Of a stretch of 9,582 bases of DNA, positions 1 to 5,676 are shown piece by piece (position 1 is the first letter of the stretch; each line of letters starts with the position of its first letter). The notes under the pieces are model-generated. The model searched no databases, had not been told where the DNA came from, and saw nothing but the letters and a program-made list of their open reading frames with translations. The stretch lies in assembly GCA_003446775.1 (NCBI GenBank), contig DMCH01000108.1, positions 10,095 to 19,676 of the forward strand, in the 5' to 3' direction. The stretch comes from Chloroflexota bacterium (GTDB taxonomy: Bacteria > Chloroflexota > Dormibacteria > Dormibacterales > Dormibacteraceae). The position numbers were made by a program, and so were the translations under genes.

Positions 1-25
1 GCGCCGCCGAAACCGAGCCCGCTGA
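1..25 (+). CDS. C-terminal tail of an upstream gene (partial, possibly uppS)
   Basis: Reading the frame that ends in TGA at 23-25 gives a short basic tail, RRRNRAR, before the stop. That stop overlaps the cdsA ATG by one base (TGATG), the same coupling seen at the rseP/ispG junction downstream. In many bacteria the gene directly before cdsA-dxr is uppS (isoprenyl/undecaprenyl diphosphate synthase), so that is the best guess from order. The visible residues are too few to show any family, and the frame could be chance. Only the junction geometry supports the call. Confidence 0.35.
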
Positions 26-819
26 TGGTCCGCATCCTCAGTGGCTCGATCTTCCTGGCCCTGGTCATCGCCGGTGTCTATGCGGGGATCTACGGCGTCT
101 ATGCGCTCGTCGTCATCCTGGCCGGGCTGGCCATGTGGGAGTTCCTCGGCCTGTCGGAGGGCATGGGCTCGCGCGCCCCCGCCTGGCTGCTGTTCCCGCT
201 CGGCGCCTTCTTCGCGTTCAGCGGAACCGTGCTCAAGCACTTCGATGTCAACCTCGTGCTGTCTCTCACCCTGGTGGGCGGCCTCGCCGCATTCTTGGTG
301 GTGCCCGGCCGCCGGCAGGGCCTTGGCCGGTGGGCGATGGGGCTGGCGGGGGCGCTCTACATCGGAATGCCGTTCAACTACTACCTGCTCCTTTACACGT
401 CGAAGCCCAGTGGTTTCGTGTGGACGCTCTTCACGATCCTGGCGGTAGTTGCCAACGACGCCGCGGGCCTACTGGTGGGCAGCCGAATCGGCCGTCATCC
501 GTTCTTCGCGACGATCAGCCCCCACAAGACCGTCGAGGGCGCCGTCGCCGGCGTGCTGGCTTCGGTGATCGTGATGTTCATCGGCGTGTCGTTGATAGTT
601 GGCGTTCCGCCTGTCTACGGAATCCTCATCGGCGCGCTCGTTGGAGTTAGCGCGCTGGTGGGCGATCTCGTCGAGTCGCAGATGAAGCGAATCGCAGAGG
701 TCAAGGATTCGTCGCACCTGATCCCCGGCCACGGCGGCGTGCTCGACCGCCTGGATTCGATCTTGTTTCCGCCGATCCTCGTGTACTTCGCCGCCACGAT
801 GCTGCATCTGATCCACTGA
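25..819 (+). CDS. cdsA: Phosphatidate cytidylyltransferase (CDP-diacylglycerol synthase)
   Basis: An integral membrane enzyme that makes CDP-diacylglycerol from phosphatidic acid and CTP, the branch point for acidic phospholipids. The 264-residue length is normal for the family. The family signature is complete at residues 218-244: S218, K221-R222, K227-D228, the HGG at 236-238 and D241-R-L-D244. A second conserved block lies at about 144-172 (N144-D145, G152 and R154, then SPHKT at 165-169 and EG at 171-172). Most of the remainder is hydrophobic, with about seven or eight membrane segments. The ATG at 25 overlaps the preceding stop, and no clear Shine-Dalgarno site is visible, so translation is probably coupled. 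The dxr start lies one base after the stop. The identification is secure from the signature and the neighbours. Confidence 0.95.
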   Translation: MVRILSGSIFLALVIAGVYAGIYGVYALVVILAGLAMWEFLGLSEGMGSRAPAWLLFPLGAFFAFSGTVLKHFDVNLVLSLTLVGGLAAFLVVPGRRQGLGRWAMGLAGALYIGMPFNYYLLLYTSKPSGFVWTLFTILAVVANDAAGLLVGSRIGRHPFFATISPHKTVEGAVAGVLASVIVMFIGVSLIVGVPPVYGILIGALVGVSALVGDLVESQMKRIAEVKDSSHLIPGHGGVLDRLDSILFPPILVYFAATMLHLIH

Positions 820-820
820 G

Positions 821-1915
821 ATGACACGAGTCATCAACGTCGCCATCCTCGGCGCCACCGGCTCGATCGGCCAGCAGACGCTGGACGTCATCGACCGCAA
901 CCCGGGTCGATTAAGGCTGTTCGGCCTCACCGAGGGCACGCGGTCGGCCAGGCGCAGCGCGGAGCACCTCATCCAGGGCCAGGCCGGAGAACCGGATTTC
1001 GATGCGCGCGTGCACGCGATGGTCACCGATCCGCGTTGTGACCTGGTCGTGGTTGCGATTCCCGGAGCCCGCGCACTGGCCCCGACCATGGCCGCGCTCG
1101 AGGCGGGGAAGGAAGTCGCGCTCGCCACCAAGGAGGTGCTGGTGATGGCCGGCGCCCTGGTGATGAAGGCAGCCGGCCAGCGAGGTATCCGGCCCGTGGA
1201 CTCGGAGCACAGCGCCATCTGGCAGTGCTTGTGGGGCGAGCGCCGAGAGAGCATCCGCCGCCTGATCATCACCGCCAGCGGCGGCCCGTTCTGGGCCCAC
1301 CCGGACCTCGACCTCGACCAGGTCACCGTCGAGCAGGCGCTCAACCACCCGCGCTGGTCGATGGGCCCCAAGGTGACGATCGACTCGGCGACGATGATGA
1401 ACAAGGGCCTGGAGATGATTGAAGCGCACCACCTGTTTGGGGTGCCGCTCGGGCAGATCGAGGTCATCATCCACCCGCAAAGCGCGGTGCACTCGCTGGT
1501 GGAGTTCGTGGACGGCTCGCTGAAAGCTCAGATCGGCAGGCCCGACATGCGCCTCCCGATCGCGGTCGCGCTTGGATATCCGGACCGCCTCCCAGATGCC
1601 GTACCGCCAACCGCGCTCGATGAGCTGGGGCCGCTCGAGTTCTACCCGCTCGACGAGGACCGGTTCCCGGCCGTGCGGCTGGCCCGAAGCGCCGCCCAGG
1701 CAGGCGGGGGCCGGCCGGCGGTGCTGAACGCCGCCAACGAGGAGGCGGTGAACGCGTTCCTCGCCCGCGAGATCCCCTTCACCCGCATCATCCAGACGGT
1801 CGAGCGGACCCTGGAGGCGTTCCCAGGCGGCGACGACGGGCTCGAGGACATCCTGGAAGCGGATCGCTGGGCTCGGGCTTACGTGAAAAGCAAGTCCGGT
1901 AGTCTGAAGCCGTGA
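821..1915 (+). CDS. dxr: 1-deoxy-D-xylulose 5-phosphate reductoisomerase
   Basis: Cytosolic enzyme of the MEP isoprenoid pathway. It rearranges and reduces deoxyxylulose 5-phosphate to 2-C-methyl-D-erythritol 4-phosphate with NADPH. The N-terminal nucleotide-binding motif GATGSIG is at residues 11-17. The metal and substrate residues are all present by comparison with the E. coli enzyme as I recall it: D127-S128-E129, S153-G-G, H176, W179, M181, S189, N194-K195 and E198. At 364 residues it is shorter than the usual 380-400. The NADPH domain between the glycine motif and the DSE triad is about 26 residues shorter than in E. coli, and the usual LANKES reads LATKEV (101-106). It starts 1 nt after cdsA and its TGA overlaps the GTG of the next gene by four bases, so it sits inside a coupled operon. 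The active site looks intact, so I regard it as functional. Confidence 0.95.
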   Translation: MTRVINVAILGATGSIGQQTLDVIDRNPGRLRLFGLTEGTRSARRSAEHLIQGQAGEPDFDARVHAMVTDPRCDLVVVAIPGARALAPTMAALEAGKEVALATKEVLVMAGALVMKAAGQRGIRPVDSEHSAIWQCLWGERRESIRRLIITASGGPFWAHPDLDLDQVTVEQALNHPRWSMGPKVTIDSATMMNKGLEMIEAHHLFGVPLGQIEVIIHPQSAVHSLVEFVDGSLKAQIGRPDMRLPIAVALGYPDRLPDAVPPTALDELGPLEFYPLDEDRFPAVRLARSAAQAGGGRPAVLNAANEEAVNAFLAREIPFTRIIQTVERTLEAFPGGDDGLEDILEADRWARAYVKSKSGSLKP

Positions 1916-2979
1916 GCCTGATCGTCAGCGTGGTCGCCATCGCGGGAGTCTTCCTGCTCCTGATCGCGCCCCACGAGGCCGGGCACTTCCTCCTCGCCAA
2001 GCTCTTCAAAGTCCGTGTGATCGAGTATTCGATCGGCACCGGTGTGAAGCTGTGGTCGACGACCCGAGGCGGAACGATGTACGCGCTGCGCGCGATCCCG
2101 ATCGTGGGCTATGTCCGCATGGGGGGCATGCAGGACGATGACTTCGAAGAGCCCAACGGCTTCTACTCCAAGACACCCTGGCAGAGGATCGCGATCCTGG
2201 TGGCGGGGCCGGCGGCGAACTTCCTGGTCGCGATCCTGCTCGTCACCGGCATCGGGCTGACCCAGCTCAACAGCGACCCGGGCAAGGTCCTGGGCGTGGT
2301 CGCGGGCTCTCCCGCGGCCGCCGCCGGCATGCAGCCAAATGACAGCATCCGCACCGTCAACGCCAAGCCCTTCAAAGCGCCCGGCATGCTCTTAGACGAG
2401 GAGCAAGCGACTAAAGGAGCGCCGCTGGTGTTGGGCGGGGTTCACCCCGACGGCAGGCCCTTCACGGTCACCGTGACACCAAACTGCGTGACGTCCGGCA
2501 CGAAGCTGACCTGCCAGATCGGCGTCGGGCTCCCACGCCAGCTTTCGACCGTGGGCACGGCGATCACCGACGGGGTGACCTTTCCGTACGTCGCCATCGG
2601 CCAGACAGTCTCGGGGCTCGATTCATTGATCAACGGACATGTCAAGGGCGGCCTGCTCGGCCCCGACGGGCTGACCGGCCCGATTGGAATCGCCACCATC
2701 ACGGCGCAATCGGTCAATCAGGGCCTGTTGAGCTACCTCTTCCTGGTCGCCATTCTGTCAGTGGCGATCGGCCTCACCAACCTCCTGCCGATCCCTATGC
2801 TCGACGGAGGGCGGATCGTCGTCGCCTTGATCGAGTGGCTGCGTCGCCGGCCGTTCGATCGCAAGAGCGAGCTCAACGTCCAGCGCTGGAGCCTGGCCGC
2901 GCTCCTGGCCCTTATCGCGCTGAGCAGCTTCCTGGACATCCAGCGCCTGGCCACCGGCACATTTCCGGGGACTCACTGA
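1912..2979 (+). CDS. rseP: RseP/RasP-type site-2 membrane metalloprotease with PDZ domain
   Basis: An intramembrane zinc metalloprotease of the M50 family, which cuts transmembrane segments of anti-sigma factors or remnant signal peptides. Zinc ligands are visible: HEAGH at residues 21-25 inside the first membrane helix and D298 in the NLLPIPMLDGG block at 290-300 in a late helix. GPAANF at 99-104 marks the second helix. A single PDZ-like domain spans about 120-205 (GSPAAAAGM at 132-140) on the outer face, and GPIGIA at 256-261 is also typical. A final hydrophobic segment lies at about 325-342. The 355-residue length suits the single-PDZ Gram-positive form, whereas E. coli RseP has two PDZ domains. 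The GTG start gives a four-base overlap (GTGA) with dxr, and its stop overlaps ispG by one base. Two cysteines, C192 and C201, lie in the PDZ region. No anti-sigma factor substrate is encoded in the window. Confidence 0.92.
   Translation: MSLIVSVVAIAGVFLLLIAPHEAGHFLLAKLFKVRVIEYSIGTGVKLWSTTRGGTMYALRAIPIVGYVRMGGMQDDDFEEPNGFYSKTPWQRIAILVAGPAANFLVAILLVTGIGLTQLNSDPGKVLGVVAGSPAAAAGMQPNDSIRTVNAKPFKAPGMLLDEEQATKGAPLVLGGVHPDGRPFTVTVTPNCVTSGTKLTCQIGVGLPRQLSTVGTAITDGVTFPYVAIGQTVSGLDSLINGHVKGGLLGPDGLTGPIGIATITAQSVNQGLLSYLFLVAILSVAIGLTNLLPIPMLDGGRIVVALIEWLRRRPFDRKSELNVQRWSLAALLALIALSSFLDIQRLATGTFPGTH
2967..2971 (+). promoter_or_regulatory. Ribosome binding site that fixes the ispG start
   Basis: GGGGA lies seven bases before the ATG at 2979, within the last codons of the rseP-type gene. 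It is a better Shine-Dalgarno match than anything seen before the cdsA, dxr or rseP starts. It supports the 376-residue form of IspG over a longer one starting inside the protease gene. Confidence 0.55.
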
Positions 2980-4109
2980 TGGTCGCGCGACGAAAATCGA
3001 TCCCCGTCAACGTCGGCGGCGTGGTCATCGGGGGCGCCGCGCCGATCGCCGTGCAGACCATGACCAAGACCGACACCCGCGACGTCAAGGCGACGCTCCG
3101 GCAGATCCACGAGCTGAAAGAGGTCGGGTGCGAGATCGTGCGCCCGGCGGTTCCGGACCGCGAGGCGGCCGAAGCGCTCAAGGAGATCGTGAAGGGCTCG
3201 CCCCTGCCGGTGATCGCCGACATCCACTACGACCACACCCTCGCGCTCCTTGCGATCGAGGCCGGCGTGGCGTGTCTCCGCCTCAACCCCGGCAACATCC
3301 CCGACCGCGACAAGGTCATCAAGGTCGTCACGGCGGCCAAGGAACGCCAGATCCCGTTCCGCATCGGCGTCAACGCCGGCTCGCTGCCCGAAGAGGTGCA
3401 CAAGAGCATGCGTGAGGACCATGCGATCGACCGCGACAACCGCGAGCAGACGGCTGACCGCATGGTCGAGGTGGCGCTCGGGCACTGCAAGATCCTGGAG
3501 GAACTCGATTACGGTCCGGGCTTCATCAAGGTCTCGCTGAAGTCGACCGACGTGTGGACCAACATCATGGCGAACCGCAAGTTCGCCGCCGCGCGCGCGT
3601 ATCCGATCCACCTTGGAGTCACGGAATCAGGTCCGGTCGAGGCCGGCAGCATCCGCAGCGCCGTGGGCATGGGGATCTTGCTGAGCGAGGGCATCGGGGA
3701 CACGATTCGCGTTTCGCTCGCCACGTCTGATCCGCGCGAGGAGGTGCGCGTCGCGCATGAGATCCTCAAGACGCTTGCCATCCGCAACGAGAGCGCGACC
3801 CTGGTCGCCTGCCCGACCTGCGGCCGGCTCGAGTACGACATGGTGCCCATGGTCAAGGCCGTCGAGGCGCACATCGCCAGGCTGAAGGTCCCGATCACCG
3901 TCGCCGTCATGGGCTGCGTGGTCAACGGGCCCGCGGAAGCCCGCCACGCCGACATCGGCGTCACCGGCGGGCGGGGCAAGGGGGTCATCTTCAAGCGAGG
4001 TAAGCTGTATAAGACCGTGGCTCAAGAAGAACTGCTCGCCGTGCTCCTGGCTGAGATCGACGTGATCGCCGCCGAGCGCGCGTCCGCCCCGGCCCCGCTC
4101 CCGCTTTAG
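2979..4109 (+). CDS. ispG: 4-hydroxy-3-methylbut-2-en-1-yl diphosphate synthase (IspG/GcpE)
   Basis: An iron-sulfur enzyme of the MEP pathway that reduces methylerythritol cyclodiphosphate to HMBPP, taking electrons from ferredoxin or flavodoxin. I place the start at the ATG of 2979 (TGATG with the rseP stop), with a GGGGA site at 2967-2971 seven bases upstream. A frame extension further upstream lies inside rseP and has no family similarity. The protein is then 376 residues, normal for the short bacterial form. The N-terminal TIM-barrel motifs are present (QTMTKTDT at 26-33, ADIHYD at 80-85, RLNPGNI at 101-107). The [4Fe-4S] cysteines are C278, C281 (CPTCGR) and C313 (MGCVVNGP), and the fourth cluster ligand is E320. 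The usual NGPGEA reads NGPAEA here (316-321), and IVRPAVPD (53-60) has Pro where Val is common. It is the last gene of the coupled cluster. Confidence 0.95.
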   Translation: MVARRKSIPVNVGGVVIGGAAPIAVQTMTKTDTRDVKATLRQIHELKEVGCEIVRPAVPDREAAEALKEIVKGSPLPVIADIHYDHTLALLAIEAGVACLRLNPGNIPDRDKVIKVVTAAKERQIPFRIGVNAGSLPEEVHKSMREDHAIDRDNREQTADRMVEVALGHCKILEELDYGPGFIKVSLKSTDVWTNIMANRKFAAARAYPIHLGVTESGPVEAGSIRSAVGMGILLSEGIGDTIRVSLATSDPREEVRVAHEILKTLAIRNESATLVACPTCGRLEYDMVPMVKAVEAHIARLKVPITVAVMGCVVNGPAEARHADIGVTGGRGKGVIFKRGKLYKTVAQEELLAVLLAEIDVIAAERASAPAPLPL

Positions 4110-4115
4110 CCCTAG

Positions 4116-4135
4116 CCTCCCCACTTCTGGGGAGG
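4116..4135 (+). repeat. Perfect 8-bp hairpin after ispG (first half of a REP-like element)
   Basis: CCTCCCCA at 4116-4123 pairs perfectly with TGGGGAGG at 4128-4135 around a CTTC loop. It begins six bases after the ispG stop, so it could stall polymerase or protect the 3' end of the operon mRNA. No T-run follows, so it is not a standard intrinsic terminator. It is immediately followed by a second hairpin, and the pair looks like a dispersed palindromic element. Confidence 0.7.
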
Positions 4136-4136
4136 T

Positions 4137-4159
4137 GGCGCCGCGCGAAGCGCCGCGCC
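4137..4159 (+). repeat. Second GC-rich hairpin of the ispG-proS gap
   Basis: GGCGC (4137-4141) pairs with GCGCC (4155-4159) and GCGC (4143-4146) pairs with GCGC (4150-4153). One C-C mismatch separates the two helices and a GAA loop closes the end. The stem is nine pairs and wholly G-C. It follows the first hairpin after one base. In addition, GTGGGG at 4161-4166 could pair with CCCCAC at 4119-4124, enclosing this hairpin and competing with the first stem. Confidence 0.65.
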
Positions 4160-4198
4160 GGTGGGGCGACACGATCAGAACTCAAATCATTGATCTTT

Positions 4199-4203
4199 GG
4201 GAG
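4199..4203 (+). promoter_or_regulatory. Shine-Dalgarno site of proS
   Basis: GGGAG is six bases before the ATG at 4210, in a stretch (about 4171-4250) that is clearly more AT-rich than its surroundings. It selects this start over an in-frame GTG at 4135. That GTG falls within the hairpin element, and its extra residues do not look like ProRS. I could not identify a convincing -35/-10 pair here, so whether proS has its own promoter is open. Confidence 0.7.
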
Positions 4204-4209
4204 CAAAAC

Positions 4210-5676
4210 ATGAAGCAGGAAACTGAAGAACAACAGGATTTTGTGAAGGACATCACCAAGATGTCCGTCGACTTCGACCGCTGGTACACCGACGTCGTCC
4301 GCAAGGCGGAGCTGGCGGACTGGTCGGGCGTGCGCGGAATGATGGTCGTGCGCCCCTACGGCTGGGCGATGTGGGAGGCGATCACCCGCGCGTTCGACGA
4401 CATGATCAAGGAGAGTGGGCACGAGAACTGGGCGTTCCCACTGCTCATCCCACAGTCCTTCCTGATGAAAGAGGCCGAGCACATCGAGGGGTTCGCGCCC
4501 GAGGTGGCATGGGTCACGCGGGCGGGCGCGAGCAAGGAAGAGCTCGAGGAGCCACTGGCGGTCCGGCCCACGTCGGAAACCATCGTCGGGTCGCTGATCA
4601 GGCGCTATATCCACAGCCATCGCGACCTGCCCAAGCTCACCAACCAGTGGAACAGCGTGGTCCGCTGGGAGATGCGGTCGCGGCTGTTCCTGCGCTCGCG
4701 TGAGTTCTGGTGGCAGGAAGGCCATACGTTCCACGCCTCGGCGCAGGAGGCTATCGAGGAGGCGGACCTGATCCTCGGCTACTACCGCTCCATCGCCCAG
4801 GACTGGCTCGCTGTTCCGGTCCTCAGCGGCAAAAAATCGCCCGCGGAGACGTTCCCCGGTGCAGTTCACACCCTCACGGTCGAAGGCCTCATGCGCGACG
4901 GCCTCGCGCTGCAGATGGGCACGTCGCACTACTTCGGGCAGAACTTCGCGCGCGCCTACGACATCTCGTTCTCCAACAAGGACAACGAGAAGGAGCTCTG
5001 CTACTCGACGTCGTGGGGAATCAGCACGCGTCTTGTCGGGGCACTCGTGATGGCGCACGGCGACGACTCGGGCATCATCGTGCCCCCCAAGGTGGCGCCG
5101 ATCCAGGTGATCATCGTGCCGATCTTCCGAGATGCGGAGAGCCGCACCAAGGTCGAAGGTTTCATCGATGGCTGGGCGCGTGAGCTCAAGGCGGCCGGGA
5201 TCCGCCATCGCGTCGATTGGCGCGACGAGCGACCCGGCGACAAATACGCGCATTGGGAGCTCAAGGGCGTTCCGCTTCGGCTGAACGTGGGCGCACGAGA
5301 CGTCGACGCCGGCCAGGTGGAGCTCGTGGATCGATTGTCGAGGGAGCGCCGGCCCGTGCCTGTTGCTGGCATCGCGGAGCGGCTGCAGAAGGAGCTGGCC
5401 ATGTTTCAGTCCAGACTCTTCGAGCGCGCGCAGGAGTTTCAGCGCCAGAACACGTTCGAGTTCGCCACGCTGCCCGAGGTGGTCGCGCATTTCAGGGAGC
5501 GCGCCGGGTTCGCGTGGGCGCCCTGGTGCGGTGACGCCGAATGCGAGGCGAAGATCAAGGCTGAGGCGGGCGGGGTGACCATCCGCACGATCGACCCTGA
5601 CGAGAAGCCTTCGGGCAAATGCCTTGTATGCGGCAAGCCGGCCAAGCACCGCGTTGCCTTGGCTAAGGCGTACTAG
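4210..5676 (+). CDS. proS: Prolyl-tRNA synthetase, archaeal/eukaryotic-type (type 3)
   Basis: Class II aminoacyl-tRNA synthetase that attaches proline to tRNA-Pro in the cytosol. The product has 488 residues from the ATG at 4210. The catalytic core runs from about 20 to 290: PTSET at 120-124, the motif 2 region from RWE (152-154) to the WWQEGHTFHA stretch (167-176), and motif 3 around S272-T-R-L to HGDDSGIIVPP (283-293). Only about 100 residues separate motifs 2 and 3, so the large editing insertion of the usual bacterial enzyme is absent. The anticodon-binding domain spans about 295-400. A C-terminal zinc-binding domain follows with C440, C445, C471 and C474, and the protein ends in tyrosine, as is typical of this class. 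The first dozen codons are unusually A-rich for this genome. The TAG stop overlaps the stop of the opposing gene. Confidence 0.95.
   Translation: MKQETEEQQDFVKDITKMSVDFDRWYTDVVRKAELADWSGVRGMMVVRPYGWAMWEAITRAFDDMIKESGHENWAFPLLIPQSFLMKEAEHIEGFAPEVAWVTRAGASKEELEEPLAVRPTSETIVGSLIRRYIHSHRDLPKLTNQWNSVVRWEMRSRLFLRSREFWWQEGHTFHASAQEAIEEADLILGYYRSIAQDWLAVPVLSGKKSPAETFPGAVHTLTVEGLMRDGLALQMGTSHYFGQNFARAYDISFSNKDNEKELCYSTSWGISTRLVGALVMAHGDDSGIIVPPKVAPIQVIIVPIFRDAESRTKVEGFIDGWARELKAAGIRHRVDWRDERPGDKYAHWELKGVPLRLNVGARDVDAGQVELVDRLSRERRPVPVAGIAERLQKELAMFQSRLFERAQEFQRQNTFEFATLPEVVAHFRERAGFAWAPWCGDAECEAKIKAEAGGVTIRTIDPDEKPSGKCLVCGKPAKHRVALAKAY

Noticed and set aside
469..1470. 333-codon - strand frame spanning the cdsA/dxr junction
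   Set aside because: It crosses two well-supported genes in the antisense direction and has no motif or plausible initiation site. It is a shadow frame.
2835..2978. Longer IspG with 48 extra N-terminal residues
   Set aside because: The extra region lies inside the protease gene, its translation does not look like IspG, and the ATG at 2979 has a good ribosome site and the normal family start.
4116..4135. Standard intrinsic terminator after ispG
   Set aside because: The stem is perfect but is followed by GTGGCGCC rather than a T-run, so Rho-independent termination is unlikely.
4135..4209. Longer ProRS from the GTG at 4135
   Set aside because: That start is the last base of the first hairpin and its leader peptide is not ProRS-like. 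The ATG at 4210 has a proper Shine-Dalgarno site.
4110..4209. T-box or other riboswitch controlling proS
   Set aside because: The gap is only 100 bases, and I see neither a specifier loop, a T-box core sequence nor a terminator/antiterminator with a T-run.
3991..5649. Long open frame (552 codons) on the - strand opposite proS
   Set aside because: It is antisense to an unmistakable ProRS in GC-rich DNA, where low stop density creates long shadow frames. Its translation is Arg/His/Leu-rich with no recognisable domain.
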